Of a stretch of DNA of 64,000 nucleotides, positions 1 to 9,059 are shown piece after piece. Each line of letters opens with the position of its first letter. Position 1 is the first letter of the stretch. The notes below the pieces were generated by a model that was not told the origin of the DNA, made no database searches, and worked only from the letters and a program-made list of their open reading frames with translations. A program made the translations under genes and the position numbers. The stretch is taken from assembly GCA_963834425.1 (NCBI GenBank), contig CAWIBR010000010.1:310001-374000 (forward strand), written 5' to 3'. This DNA is from CAVURS01 sp963834425 (GTDB lineage: Bacteria > Actinomycetota > Actinomycetes > Actinomycetales > CAVURS01).

Positions 1-644
1 GAGCCGAACAGGTCCTCCAGCAAGTACTGCCAGTGCGGGAACATGTCCAGGACGATGCCGCCGCCATCCTCGGCCCGGTAGTTCCAGGACGGCCGCTGGC
101 CGGGCACCCCGTCGCCCTCGAAGACCCAGTAGCCGAACTCGAGTCGGACCGAGAGCACCGTGCCGAAGAAGCCGGAGTCGATCAGCCGGCGCAGCTTGAT
201 GATGCCGGGCAGGAACAGCTTGTCCTGGACGACGCCGTGCACCACGCCCGCCGCCGCGGCCAGCCGGGCCAGCTCGATCGACCGCTCGAGGCTGTCGGCC
301 GTGGGCTTCTCGGTGTAGATGTCCTTGCCGGCCGCGATGGCCTTGCGCAGCGCGGCTTCCCGCGCAGTGGTCACCTGGGCGTCGAAGTAGACCTGCACGC
401 TCGGATCCGCGAGCACGCTGTCGAGGTCCGTGCTCCAGTCGGCGATGTCGTGCCGCTTGGCGATCGCGGCGAGCCGCTCGGCGTCGCGGCCGAGCAGCAC
501 GGGCTCGGGCATCAGGACGGTGCCGTCGGGCAGCCGCAGCCCACCCTCGTCGCGGATCGCCAGGATGGACCGGACCAGGTGCTGGCGATAGCCCATCCGG
601 CCGGTCACGCCGCCCATCGCGATCCGGACTGTCGTCTCACTCAT
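1..644 (-). CDS. Gfo/Idh/MocA family oxidoreductase, 3' end outside the window
   Basis: Reading leftwards from ATG at 644, an open frame of 214 codons runs off the window edge, so only the N-terminal part is present. The start MSETTVRIAMGGVTGRMGYR gives a glycine-rich Rossmann-type beta-alpha turn, followed by DVDA-type spacing, YFDAQVTTAREAALRKAIAA and DIYTEKPTADSLE. The EKP motif is the hallmark of the Gfo/Idh/MocA NAD(P)-dependent oxidoreductase family. Such enzymes oxidise or reduce sugars, inositols and related polyols; the substrate cannot be told here. It is divergent from the LacI-type regulator at 838, and a palindromic operator (714-729) lies between them, so it is probably under that regulator. 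Family call is firm; substrate unknown. Confidence 0.85.
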   Translation of the reverse strand, partial: MSETTVRIAMGGVTGRMGYRQHLVRSILAIRDEGGLRLPDGTVLMPEPVLLGRDAERLAAIAKRHDIADWSTDLDSVLADPSVQVYFDAQVTTAREAALRKAIAAGKDIYTEKPTADSLERSIELARLAAAAGVVHGVVQDKLFLPGIIKLRRLIDSGFFGTVLSVRLEFGYWVFEGDGVPGQRPSWNYRAEDGGGIVLDMFPHWQYLLEDLFG

Positions 645-713
645 GACTGCTCCCTGAAGTCTGGCGAACGAGGTGGCGAACGAGGTGGTCACAGAAAATG
701 GTCAACCAGATCG

Positions 714-729
714 CGGAAAGCGCTTTCCG
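714..729. promoter_or_regulatory. LacI-family operator in the divergent regulator/oxidoreductase promoter
   Basis: CGGAAAGC followed by GCTTTCCG is a perfect 16-bp palindrome with the central CG of typical LacI/GalR-family operators. It lies between the Gfo/Idh/MocA gene (start 644, minus) and the LacI-type gene (start 838, plus). A close variant lies at 2091-2106. Autoregulation plus control of the divergent gene is inferred. Confidence 0.75.
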
Positions 730-837
730 TCGACCCTAGGCTTAGACTCTCGCCACGGTCAAGGCGGCCGGGTCGGCGATGCGTCCACACCGTGATGGAC
801 ACGGCACGCGGCGCGCTTCTGGTGGGAGGGAGCCCAG

Positions 838-1932
838 GTGTCCTCGAGCGCACCGGCCGAGCGCCCACGGCGCCGGCGCCGGACGCGTGAGCCCGAGGGC
901 AGCGACCACGTCGTGACCCTGCAGGATGTCGCGGCCCGGGCCCAGGTCTCGCCGGCCACCGCCTCCCGGGTCATCAACGCCGGGACCCGGCGGGTCAGCG
1001 CCTCGATGGCCGACCGGGTGCTGCGCGCAGCGGCCGAGCTCGGCTACTCCGCGAACTTGCAGGCCCGGGCGGTCGCGACCGGTCGGACGAACACCATCGG
1101 CGTCCTGGTGCACGACATCTCCGACCCCTACTTCTCCACCATCGCGGCCGGGCTGCTCGAGACGGCCGATGCGGCGGGGCTGCTTGTCTCGATGTCGACC
1201 ACGCTGCGGGACGCGTCGCGCGAACGCGAGTACGTCGCACTGATGCGGGCCCAGCGCGGCCGCGGCGTCGTCATCGTCGGGACACGCACCGACGACGAGG
1301 CGGCCAACGAGGCGCTCGCCCGGGAGATCGAGGCCTACAGCCGAGGCGGTGGTCGGGTGGTCGTGGTGGGACAGAGCAGCCTGGGCGTCGACACCGTCGA
1401 GCCCGAGAACGAAGCTGGCGCAAGGGCTTTGGCCCGTGCCCTCGTCGGTCAGGGGCACCAGGAGTTCGCGATCCTGGCTGGCCCGCGGGAGTCGATCACC
1501 GCGCGGGATCGAGTGAGCGGCTTCGTCGCCGGGCTCGCCGCGCACGGCATCTCGGTGAGCCGCTCTCGCGTGGTCCACGGAGCGTTCACCCGCGACGGCG
1601 GCTATGAGGCAATGAGCTCGGTGCTGGCCGCCCACGGGCCTCGCCCGGACTGCGTCTTCGCCGTGAACGACGTCATGGCCGTCGGCGCCCTCGCCCGGGT
1701 GCGGGCGGCCGGCTTGAGCGCGCCGCAGGACATCGGCCTGGCCGGCTTCGACGACATTCCCACTCTGCGCGATGTCCATCCCCAGCTGACGACGGTCCGG
1801 TTGCCGCTGGAGACGATGGGCCGGATGGCGGCCAGCCTCTTGCTGGACGAGCCGGTGGATGTGGCGCGGGTCCTGCCCATCTCCGGCGAGGTCATCCTGC
1901 GCGAGAGCACCTCCCGGCACTCGCTGCGCTAG
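838..1932 (+). CDS. LacI-family transcriptional regulator
   Basis: A 364-residue protein starting at GTG 838 after a GGGAGGG ribosome-binding site. The N-terminus is Arg-rich, then a LacI helix-turn-helix (VTLQDVAARAQVSPATASRV, about residues 26-45) and the hinge helix region, then a periplasmic-binding-protein-like effector domain (IGVLVHDISDPYFSTIAAG to the end) with the usual FDDIP motif near residue 305. It is a one-component DNA-binding repressor that responds to a small ligand. Two matching operators flank it (714-729 and 2091-2106), the second directly upstream of the aldehyde dehydrogenase. This suggests control of the neighbouring oxidoreductase and amine/aldehyde oxidation genes. 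The ligand is not known. Confidence 0.93.
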   Translation: MSSSAPAERPRRRRRTREPEGSDHVVTLQDVAARAQVSPATASRVINAGTRRVSASMADRVLRAAAELGYSANLQARAVATGRTNTIGVLVHDISDPYFSTIAAGLLETADAAGLLVSMSTTLRDASREREYVALMRAQRGRGVVIVGTRTDDEAANEALAREIEAYSRGGGRVVVVGQSSLGVDTVEPENEAGARALARALVGQGHQEFAILAGPRESITARDRVSGFVAGLAAHGISVSRSRVVHGAFTRDGGYEAMSSVLAAHGPRPDCVFAVNDVMAVGALARVRAAGLSAPQDIGLAGFDDIPTLRDVHPQLTTVRLPLETMGRMAASLLLDEPVDVARVLPISGEVILRESTSRHSLR

Positions 1933-2090
1933 GGCTCCGAGCACTGGTCCCAGTGGATGTTGGGGGCTGCGGGCGCCACCTTTTCGATGGGGTGCCGAGC
2001 GCCCGGCGGAGCCGTGGCCGCCGGTCACCCGGAAGCGGTGGCCCGCACCCTCTTGCCCCGGACCGGCTCCGCGACGTAGATTCCCGAATT

Positions 2091-2106
2091 GGGAAAGCGC
2101 TTACCG
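2091..2106. promoter_or_regulatory. LacI-family operator over the aldehyde dehydrogenase promoter
   Basis: GGGAAAGCGCTTACCG is an imperfect palindrome (one mismatch in the two 7-nt arms) sharing the AAAGCGCTT core with the site at 714-729. Upstream, TTGCCC (2053-2058) and TAGATT (2077-2082) at 18-nt spacing form a plausible -35/-10 pair. The operator would then cover the transcription start, a classic repressor position. The gene start is ATG 2131 after AGGGAG. Confidence 0.65.
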
Positions 2107-2130
2107 ACGCTGTCGAACAGGGAGCCGAGC

Positions 2131-3591
2131 ATGGACAAGCACGACCAGCCGTGGGCAGGGGCGGTCTTCGTCGACGGGCACTTCCAGCCCGCGGCGGGCG
2201 GCGGCGAGTTCGCGATCCGGGACAAGGCGACCGGTGAGACGTTGGGGACCGCCGGGGAGGGCGGCGCCGCCGACGTGGACGCGGCCGTCGCCTCGGCCCT
2301 GGCCGCTCAGGCGGCCTGGGCCGGTCGCACCTACGCCGAGCGCGCGGCCGTGTTGCGTCGGGTGGCGGCCGTGCTCGAGGCCGACCCGGACCTGCGCGAG
2401 CTGATCATGCGCGAGACCGGCTCCATCGGCGGCAAGGCCGACTACGAGATCGGCGCCGCCGCGAGCGAGCTGATCGAAGCCGGCGGCCTCGCGGCCCGTC
2501 CGGTCGGCGAGGTCCTGCAGACCGGTCACGCCGGGCGTTCCTCGGTGTCCGAGCGCGTCCCGGTCGGGGTGGTCGCCGTCATCACGCCGTGGAACTTCCC
2601 CCTCGTCCTGGGGATGCGGGTCATCGCCCCGGCGTTGGCGCTGGGCAACACCGTCGTGGTCAAGCCCTCGCCCGAGACACCGGCGTGCGGCGGCCTGGCC
2701 ATTGCCCAGCTGTTCGTCGAGGCCGGTGCGCCCGAGGGCATCGTGCAGGTGGTGCCCGGCGGCGAAGAGGTCGGTCGGCGCATGGTCGAGCACCCGGACG
2801 TCGCGATGGTCCACTTCACCGGCTCGACCCACGTCGGCCGCGAGATCGCCCGGACCGCCGGCGGCCTGCTCAAGAAGGTCTCGCTCGAGCTCGGCGGCAA
2901 CAACGCGCTCGTCATCTTGGACGACGCCGACCTCGACCAGGCGGCGATGATCGGCGCCTGGTCGACCTTCCACTACCAGGGCCAGACCTGCATCACCGCC
3001 GGGCGGCACATCGTGGCGGCCGCAGCCGCAGACGCGTACGTCGATCGCCTCACCACCCGGGCCGCGGCGATCACCCTCGGCAACACGGTGACCGAGCCGG
3101 TCGGCCTCGGCCCGATGATCAACCAGACCCAGATCGACCGGGCCAAGGCCATGCTCGACGAGGCGGTCGCGGAAGGCGCGCGGGTCCTGACCGGTGGCAC
3201 CGTCGATGGGCCGTTCTTCCGGCCGACCGTCGTCGTCGACGTCCCGCGGTCTTCGCGGCTGTGGAACGAAGAGATCTTCGCCCCCATCGCCGCCGTACTG
3301 ACCGTGGACGGCGACGACGAGGCGGTCGAGGTCACCAACGACAGCCCCTACGGGTTGGTTTGCTCGGTCGTCGGCGGCGATGTCCACCGGGCCAGCGAGG
3401 TGGCCCGGCGACTGCACGCCGGCATGGTCCACGTCAACGATGCGACCCCTCAGGACGAGGCCCTGGCGCCGTTCGGCGGGGTCGGACAGTCCGGCCTGGG
3501 CGGGCGTTCCGGCGGTGACTCCAACCTGGAGGAGTTCACCGAGCGGCGCTGGCTCACGGTCAACGAGGTACCCGTCCACTACCCCTACTGA
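2131..3591 (+). CDS. NAD(P)-dependent aldehyde dehydrogenase (benzaldehyde-dehydrogenase-like)
   Basis: A 486-residue member of the aldehyde dehydrogenase superfamily. ATG 2131 was chosen over an in-frame TTG at 2089 because it follows AGGGAG at a 6-nt gap and the TTG lies inside the operator. Visible are ITPWNFPLVL, the cofactor-site FTGSTHVGRE, the general-base glutamate in SLELGGNN (about E253), the nucleophile in GQTCITAG (about C287) and the C-terminal FGGVGQSGLG. The family oxidises aldehydes to carboxylic acids in the cytoplasm. With the amine oxidase at 5230 downstream, the natural inference is that it removes the aldehyde released from an amine. The exact substrate is not shown; resemblance is to benzaldehyde-type enzymes. 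Confidence 0.9.
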   Translation: MDKHDQPWAGAVFVDGHFQPAAGGGEFAIRDKATGETLGTAGEGGAADVDAAVASALAAQAAWAGRTYAERAAVLRRVAAVLEADPDLRELIMRETGSIGGKADYEIGAAASELIEAGGLAARPVGEVLQTGHAGRSSVSERVPVGVVAVITPWNFPLVLGMRVIAPALALGNTVVVKPSPETPACGGLAIAQLFVEAGAPEGIVQVVPGGEEVGRRMVEHPDVAMVHFTGSTHVGREIARTAGGLLKKVSLELGGNNALVILDDADLDQAAMIGAWSTFHYQGQTCITAGRHIVAAAAADAYVDRLTTRAAAITLGNTVTEPVGLGPMINQTQIDRAKAMLDEAVAEGARVLTGGTVDGPFFRPTVVVDVPRSSRLWNEEIFAPIAAVLTVDGDDEAVEVTNDSPYGLVCSVVGGDVHRASEVARRLHAGMVHVNDATPQDEALAPFGGVGQSGLGGRSGGDSNLEEFTERRWLTVNEVPVHYPY

Positions 3592-3677
3592 AGAAGCGCC
3601 AACCCAACTCCACCGCACGCCGTAGTGACAGCTCTGTTGCACCCCCACCGAAATCCCTAGCGAAACGGGGAAATGCG

Positions 3678-5162
3678 ATGACGTTCGAAGAGACCAAGGG
3701 CCCGGTCGTCGCCGATCAGAACCGGCTGGATCGGGGCGCGCTCGGCCTGGTCGACATCTCCGCGTCGACGATGGCCAACATCGGCCCGGCGTACAGCTTC
3801 TACTTCGGGTTCGGCTTCCTGGCGGTCACCGCCGGCGTGGCCGCACCGCTGGTCTTCGTGGTCGCGGGCATCGCGATCGCGTTGCTGGGCAACACGATCG
3901 CGCAGTTCACCCGGGTGCTGCCGTCGACGGGTGGCTTCATCACCTTCGTGGGCAAGGCGTTCGGACCGCGCAGCGGCGTGGTGACGGCGCTGCTGTGTGG
4001 TGCCGGCTACATGATCGCGGTCTCTTCGGTCCTGGCGGTGTCGGGCGGCTTCCTGTCGATCACGGTGGAGAAGTACTTCCACTGGAACGTCCCGTGGGGC
4101 ATCTTCAGCGTCCTGATCACCGCCGGTGCCGTCGCCATGCTGATCCGCGGTGTCGGAGTCTCGACCCGGCTGGCCGGCTTCTTCTTCGGCTTCGAGCTGC
4201 TGGTCCTGGTCGTGGTCTCCGTCGCGGCCCTGATCCAGCACCGCGGGCACCTGAGCCTGACGCCGTTCGAGCCCAGCCACATCAACGGCGGCCTGAAGGG
4301 ACTGGCGGCGGCGTTCCCGCTGGCGATCTACTCCTTCATCGGCTGGGAGAACTCCGCATCGCTCGCCGAGGAGACCGACGACCCGCGCCGCAACGTGCCG
4401 CGGGCGGTCTTCCTCTCGGTCGCGATGATGGCGGCGGGCTACCTGCTCTTCTCCTACGCGACCGTGACGGGCTTCAACTACGACGTCAACAAGCTGGGCG
4501 CCTCGCAGATCCCGTTCATCGACGTCGCCGACAACGTGCTGTCCGCGTTCGCGGTGCTGGCCTACATCGCCGGACTCACCTCGACCGTGGGCGTGCTGAT
4601 CTCGGCCGCGAACTCGCAGGCCCGGCTGATCTTCAACGCGGGTCGCGAGGGTCTGTTGCCGAGCTGGCTGGGCAAGGTCCACCCCACACGACGTACGCCG
4701 ATGAACGCGATCTACTTCTACATCGCCGTCGCCAGCACGATCATCATCATCTGGGGTCTGTGGCACATGCTCAGCGGGCGCAGCGGCTCGATGGACCCGA
4801 TCACGTTCTTCGCCGAGTCCTCCACGATGGGCACGATCCTGGTCCTCGTGGTCTACGCGCTGGCCAACCTCGCGCTGCCGGTCTACTTCCGCAAGTACCG
4901 CCCGAACGACTTCGACGTCGTCCGCCACGGCGTGCTGCCGATCCTGGGTGTCGTGGCCATCGCCGTCCCCATGTACTACCTGGCCAAGCCGGGGCAGGAT
5001 GCGCCGTACAGCTGGTTCCCGTGGATCGGGCTGATCATCGTCATCGTGGCGATCGCCTACGCCGCGTTCCTGGTCAACCGTGACCCGGGCATCGGCGAGC
5101 GGGTCGGCTCGCTGCTGGCCGACGACGTGGACACTGAGACGGCCGCACCCGCGGCCAGCTGA
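3678..5162 (+). CDS. APC-superfamily amino acid/amine permease
   Basis: A 494-residue polytopic membrane protein with about 12 hydrophobic segments and the APC-family N-terminus (GALGLVDISASTMANIGPAY). The middle SFIGWENSASLAEETDDPRR matches the conserved IGWE.....EE..DPRR..PRA region of the family. It is expected to import an amino acid or amine across the cytoplasmic membrane. It sits 86 bp after the aldehyde dehydrogenase and 67 bp before the copper amine oxidase on the same strand, so it probably supplies the substrate of that oxidase. The substrate is inferred only from the neighbours. Confidence 0.88.
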   Translation: MTFEETKGPVVADQNRLDRGALGLVDISASTMANIGPAYSFYFGFGFLAVTAGVAAPLVFVVAGIAIALLGNTIAQFTRVLPSTGGFITFVGKAFGPRSGVVTALLCGAGYMIAVSSVLAVSGGFLSITVEKYFHWNVPWGIFSVLITAGAVAMLIRGVGVSTRLAGFFFGFELLVLVVVSVAALIQHRGHLSLTPFEPSHINGGLKGLAAAFPLAIYSFIGWENSASLAEETDDPRRNVPRAVFLSVAMMAAGYLLFSYATVTGFNYDVNKLGASQIPFIDVADNVLSAFAVLAYIAGLTSTVGVLISAANSQARLIFNAGREGLLPSWLGKVHPTRRTPMNAIYFYIAVASTIIIIWGLWHMLSGRSGSMDPITFFAESSTMGTILVLVVYALANLALPVYFRKYRPNDFDVVRHGVLPILGVVAIAVPMYYLAKPGQDAPYSWFPWIGLIIVIVAIAYAAFLVNRDPGIGERVGSLLADDVDTETAAPAAS

Positions 5163-5187
5163 GCAAACCGAGCAAACTGAGCAAACT
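5161..5187 (+). repeat. Short tandem 9-mer repeat between permease and amine oxidase
   Basis: Three tandem copies of GAGCAAACC/T start at the permease stop codon and are followed by a partial fourth (GAGCACT). This may simply be slippage-prone intergenic DNA. No function is proposed. Confidence 0.6.
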
Positions 5188-5229
5188 GAGCACTGACCGA
5201 AAGCACTACCGCAGAGGGAGATCGACCAG

Positions 5230-7206
5230 ATGAGCGCTACCTCGATCGGCGTCGCCACCGGGGTCACGCACCCGCTCGACCCAGCGACCGGAGAGGAGTT
5301 CCTGGCCGGCCGGGAGATCCTGGCCGGCGCCGGGCTGCTGGGTGAGCACGTGCGGTTCGCCTACTACGGGCTGGAGGAGCCACCGAAGGCCGAGGTGTTG
5401 GCCTTCCAGACCGGTGACGAGCCGCGGCGAGCGTTGCGGGCCATGCTGATCGACGTCGCGACCGGCGAGTCCAGCGACGTGGTCGTCTCGCTGACCGAGG
5501 GCGCGGTCGTCTCGCGGCGGGTGCTGGACCACGAGCTGGACGGCGCGTTGCCGATCCTGATGCAGGACTTCGCGCGGGCCGAGGAGATCGTGCACGCCGA
5601 CGAGGGCTGGCTGGCCGCGATGGCCCGGCGTGGCCTGACCGACGTCAGCAAGCTCCGCGCCTGCCCGCTGACCGCCGGCCGCTACGGCTTCGAGGACGAG
5701 GTCGGCCGGCGCATGGTTCGAGTGCTGACCTTCGTGCAGGAGGACGACGACGACCTGGCCTGGGCTCATCCGGTCGACGGGATCGCGGCCTACGTCGACC
5801 TGATCGAAGGGGTCGTCTTCCGGCTGGTCGACGAGCTGGATCTGCCGGTGCCGGCGACGTCCGGCAACTACGACGACCCCGAGGTCCGCGGCCCGCTGCG
5901 CGAGGGGCTCAAGCCGATCGAGATCACCCAGCCGGATGGTCCGAGCTTCAGCGTCGACGGCAACCTGATCACCTGGCAGAACTGGTCGGTGCGGGTCGGG
6001 TTCGACGCCCGCGAGGGCATGACCCTGCACCAGATCACCTACGACGACCACGGGCGCGTGCGGCCGATCGTCTACCGCGCCTCGGTGCCCGAGATGGTGG
6101 TGCCGTACGGCGATCCCGGGCCAACGCGCTACTGGCAGAACTACTTCGACGACGGGGAGTACCTCGTCGGCCGGCTGGCCAACTCCCTCGAGCTGGGTTG
6201 CGACTGCCTCGGCGAGATCCACTACCTGGACGCGACGGTCACCGATGACTTCGGCGCACCGGTCACGATCGCCAACGCGGTCTGCATCCACGAGGAGGAC
6301 TTCGGCGTGCTGTGGAAGCACACCGACATCTTCAGCGGCTCGGCCCAGACCCGCAGGCAGCGGCGGCTCGTCGTCTCGTTCTTCTCCACGGTGGGCAACT
6401 ACGACTACGGCTTCTACTGGTACCTCTACCTCGACGGCACGATCGAGCTGGAGATGAAGCTCACCGGGATCCTCTTCACCTCGGCCTACCCCAGTGCTGA
6501 TTACCCGGATGGCGACTATCCCTACGCCACCGAGGTCGCTCCCGGGCTGGGCGGCCCCGGGCACCAGCATCTGTTCAGCGCCCGGCTGGACATGATGGTC
6601 GACGGCCTGTCCAACTCGGTCGACGAGATCGACAGTCACGGCGTGCCCCTCGGCGCTGAGAATCCCTACGGGAACGCGTTGCGCCGCACCGTGACTCGGC
6701 TCGAGACCGAGACCGAAGGCCGGCTGGATGCGCCGCAGACGGGCCGGGTCTGGCGCGTGGTCAACGACGAGGTCAAGAACTCCCTCGGGCGCTCGGTCGG
6801 CTACACGCTCTATCCGGAGGCCAACCCGACGCTGCTGGTCGACCCCTCGACCTCGCTCTATGCCCGGGCCGGGTTCGCCACGAAGCACCTCTGGGTCACG
6901 CCGTACGAGCACCAGGAGCGTTATCCCGCAGGCGATTTCGTCAACCAACACCCCGGGGGCGGTGGGATCCCGGCGTTCGTGGCGCAGGGTCGCTCGATCA
7001 CCGACACCAACGTCGTGCTCTGGCACACGTTCGGCCCGACGCACTTCCCGCGCACCGAGGACTGGCCGGTCATGCCGGTCGAGCGCTGTGGTTTCCGGCT
7101 CAAGCCGAGTGGCTTCTTCGATCGAAACCCGACGCTGGACGTCCCGGCGTCAACGAGCAGCCACTGCCATCCGGACGAGCACGCGGCGGGCGGCCACACG
7201 CACTGA
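5230..7206 (+). CDS. Primary-amine oxidase (copper, TPQ-containing)
   Basis: A 658-residue copper amine oxidase, close to the usual length of about 640-650. It starts at ATG 5230 after GAGGGAGA. The TPQ-forming tyrosine lies in VGNYDYG (about Tyr391). Copper-ligand histidines are in GHQHLF (about His445 and His447) and in GPTHFPRTEDWP (about His605). All key residues of the family are therefore present. The enzyme deaminates a primary amine to an aldehyde with release of ammonia and hydrogen peroxide. The C-terminus is His-rich (SSHCHPDEHAAGGHTH), possibly helping copper loading. There is no signal peptide, so the enzyme is cytoplasmic. Upstream permease and aldehyde dehydrogenase complete an uptake-oxidation route. 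The identity of the amine (phenethylamine, tyramine or another) is not decidable here. Confidence 0.95.
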   Translation: MSATSIGVATGVTHPLDPATGEEFLAGREILAGAGLLGEHVRFAYYGLEEPPKAEVLAFQTGDEPRRALRAMLIDVATGESSDVVVSLTEGAVVSRRVLDHELDGALPILMQDFARAEEIVHADEGWLAAMARRGLTDVSKLRACPLTAGRYGFEDEVGRRMVRVLTFVQEDDDDLAWAHPVDGIAAYVDLIEGVVFRLVDELDLPVPATSGNYDDPEVRGPLREGLKPIEITQPDGPSFSVDGNLITWQNWSVRVGFDAREGMTLHQITYDDHGRVRPIVYRASVPEMVVPYGDPGPTRYWQNYFDDGEYLVGRLANSLELGCDCLGEIHYLDATVTDDFGAPVTIANAVCIHEEDFGVLWKHTDIFSGSAQTRRQRRLVVSFFSTVGNYDYGFYWYLYLDGTIELEMKLTGILFTSAYPSADYPDGDYPYATEVAPGLGGPGHQHLFSARLDMMVDGLSNSVDEIDSHGVPLGAENPYGNALRRTVTRLETETEGRLDAPQTGRVWRVVNDEVKNSLGRSVGYTLYPEANPTLLVDPSTSLYARAGFATKHLWVTPYEHQERYPAGDFVNQHPGGGGIPAFVAQGRSITDTNVVLWHTFGPTHFPRTEDWPVMPVERCGFRLKPSGFFDRNPTLDVPASTSSHCHPDEHAAGGHTH

Positions 7207-7226
7207 CGGAGGCCCGGGACTGAGCC

Positions 7227-7901
7227 TCAGGGTTCGAAGCGGTAGCCGACGCCCGGCTCGGTGATCAGATGCCGGGGCTGGGTCGGGTCGGCCTCGAGCT
7301 TGTGCCGCAGCTGGGACATGTAGACCCGCAGGTAGTTGGTCTCCGTGCGGTACGACGGGCCCCAGACCTCCTGCAGGAGCTGCCGCCGCCGGACCAGCTG
7401 GCCCGGGTGGCGGACGAGCACCTCGAGCAGGTGCCACTCGGTCGGGGTGAGCTTGACCTCGCCGGCCTCGGTCGTGACCCGGTGGGCGCCGAGGTCGACC
7501 GTGAACGACGAGGACTCGACCACGCCGCCGGCATCGTCGCCCGCCGAGCGGCGAAGCGCCGCGCGCACCCGGGCGAGCAACTCCTCCATGCCGAAGGGCT
7601 TGGTGACGTAGTCATCCGCACCGGCGTCGAGCGCGGCGACCTTCTCGCCCTGCTCGTGGCGGGCCGAGAGAACCAGGATCGGTGAGGTCATCCACTCGCG
7701 CAGCGTGCGCACGACCTCGACCCCGTCGATGTCGGGCAGGCCCAGGTCGAGGATCACCAGGTCAGGTGGGCGGTTGGTCGCGGTCCGCAGGCCCGATGCT
7801 CCTGTGGGTGCGGTGTCCACGTCGTACCCGTGCGCGCGCAGGTTGATGGCCAGCGCACGGGTCAGTCCGGCGGCGTCATCGATGACCAGGATCCGGCTCA
7901 C
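7227..7901 (-). CDS. kdpE: KdpE-like OmpR-family response regulator
   Basis: A 224-residue response regulator. The receiver domain (residues 1 to about 115) has the acidic pair D8/D9, phosphoacceptor D52 in VILDLGLPD, and the conserved lysine in DDYVTKPFG. The C-terminal winged helix ends with TNYLRVYMSQLRHKLE and RHLITEPGVGYRF, wording typical of KdpE. It starts 11 nt after the stop of the sensor kinase at 7912, so the two form an operon. KdpE normally activates the kdpFABC potassium transporter, but no kdp transporter gene is in this window. The name therefore rests on sequence type only. Its stop is only about 20 bp from the convergent amine oxidase stop, with a short 5-bp stem (7209-7213 / 7224-7228) between. 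Confidence 0.85.
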   Translation of the reverse strand: MSRILVIDDAAGLTRALAINLRAHGYDVDTAPTGASGLRTATNRPPDLVILDLGLPDIDGVEVVRTLREWMTSPILVLSARHEQGEKVAALDAGADDYVTKPFGMEELLARVRAALRRSAGDDAGGVVESSSFTVDLGAHRVTTEAGEVKLTPTEWHLLEVLVRHPGQLVRRRQLLQEVWGPSYRTETNYLRVYMSQLRHKLEADPTQPRHLITEPGVGYRFEP

Positions 7902-7911
7902 GGTCGCCTCA

Positions 7912-9003
7912 TCAGTCGGCCACCCGGGCGTCGGCTCGGGGCAGCGTGACCGTCATCGTCAGGCCGCCGCCGGGCGTGCGAGCGGGCACCAGCGAGCCGC
8001 CCATCGCGTCGGTGAAGCCGCGCGCGATCGCCAGCCCGAGACCGACGCTGATGTCGGTGCTCCGATCGTCCAGCCGTTGGAACGGCACGAAGATCCGCGC
8101 CCAGTCCTCCTCGCGGACGCCGGGTCCATGGTCGATCACGGCCAGCCGCAGCTCGGCCGGGTCGACCCGGGCGCTCACCTCGACCGGCCGCTCGGCCGGC
8201 GAGTGTCGGTGGGCGTTGTCGAGCAGGTTCGCGATGACGCGTTCGAGCAGGCCGGCGTCGGCATAGGCCATCGGCAGGTCGTCAGCGACCTCGTTGGCCA
8301 CGTCGGCGAACCGCCGATCGATCAGGGCGCGCGCCACGACCTCGTCGAGGGCGACGGGCTGCCGGTCCATGCTGAGCGCCCCCGCCTGCAGCCGGCTCAG
8401 GTCCAGCAGGTTGGCGATCAGGTCCGACAGCCAGTCGGTGGAGTGCTCGATGCTCGCCAGCAGCTCGAAGCGGTCCTCGGCCGTGAGCTGGACGTCGGGC
8501 AGCTGCAAGGTCGTGACAGCCGCCTTGATCTCGGCCAACGGGGTCCGCAGGTCGTGGCCGACCGCGGCCAGGAGGGCGGCCCGCAGCCGGTCGACCTCGT
8601 CGAGCTCGCGGGCCGCGGCCTGCCGGCGCGCGGCCAGGTCGACCAGGCCGCTCACCGTTACGGCCACGAGCAGGAAGACCACGAGCTCGATGACGCTGTC
8701 GCGGTCGTCGACCGCGAGCGTGTGATACGGCGGCGTCAGGAAGAAGTTGGCCAGGGCGAACGACGCCACGGCGGCGATCAGTCCGGCGACCAGGCCACCG
8801 ACGACGGAGATGACGACGGTGGCCAGCAGGTACAGCAGGAGCACGCTGCCGAGCGTCAGGTCGCCCCGGACTCCGACGAGCACCACCGTCAGCACCGGCA
8901 GGCAGATGATGCCGAGGAGCAGCCCGAGCCAGCGCCGACTGGCCGTCAGCCCGCCGGCGCGCGCCGGCGATCGGCTGCGTCGGCCGACCGCGGAGTTGGT
9001 CAC
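7912..9003 (-). CDS. KdpD-like sensor histidine kinase without the N-terminal KdpD/Usp half
   Basis: About 363 residues from GTG 9003. An N-terminal block of four hydrophobic segments (about residues 25-122, DUF4118 type, with NFFLTPPYHTL typical of KdpD) is followed by the H-box AAVGHDLRTPLAEIK (His150), the N-box NLLDNAHRHSP and the G-boxes (DHGPGVREEDW, VGLGLAIARGF). Full-length KdpD has about 350 more residues in front (the KdpD sensor and UspA-like domains); these are missing here and I saw no trace upstream. It pairs with the response regulator at 7227. A long open frame continues upstream to 11169 but has non-coding composition and runs antisense to a peptidase gene. The signal sensed is unknown. 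Confidence 0.85.
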   Translation of the reverse strand: MTNSAVGRRSRSPARAGGLTASRRWLGLLLGIICLPVLTVVLVGVRGDLTLGSVLLLYLLATVVISVVGGLVAGLIAAVASFALANFFLTPPYHTLAVDDRDSVIELVVFLLVAVTVSGLVDLAARRQAAARELDEVDRLRAALLAAVGHDLRTPLAEIKAAVTTLQLPDVQLTAEDRFELLASIEHSTDWLSDLIANLLDLSRLQAGALSMDRQPVALDEVVARALIDRRFADVANEVADDLPMAYADAGLLERVIANLLDNAHRHSPAERPVEVSARVDPAELRLAVIDHGPGVREEDWARIFVPFQRLDDRSTDISVGLGLAIARGFTDAMGGSLVPARTPGGGLTMTVTLPRADARVAD

Positions 9004-9059
9004 GGGCCCAACTCTCACACGAGAGCGGCCGGCGCCCGGCCACGACCCGGCGGTGTACG

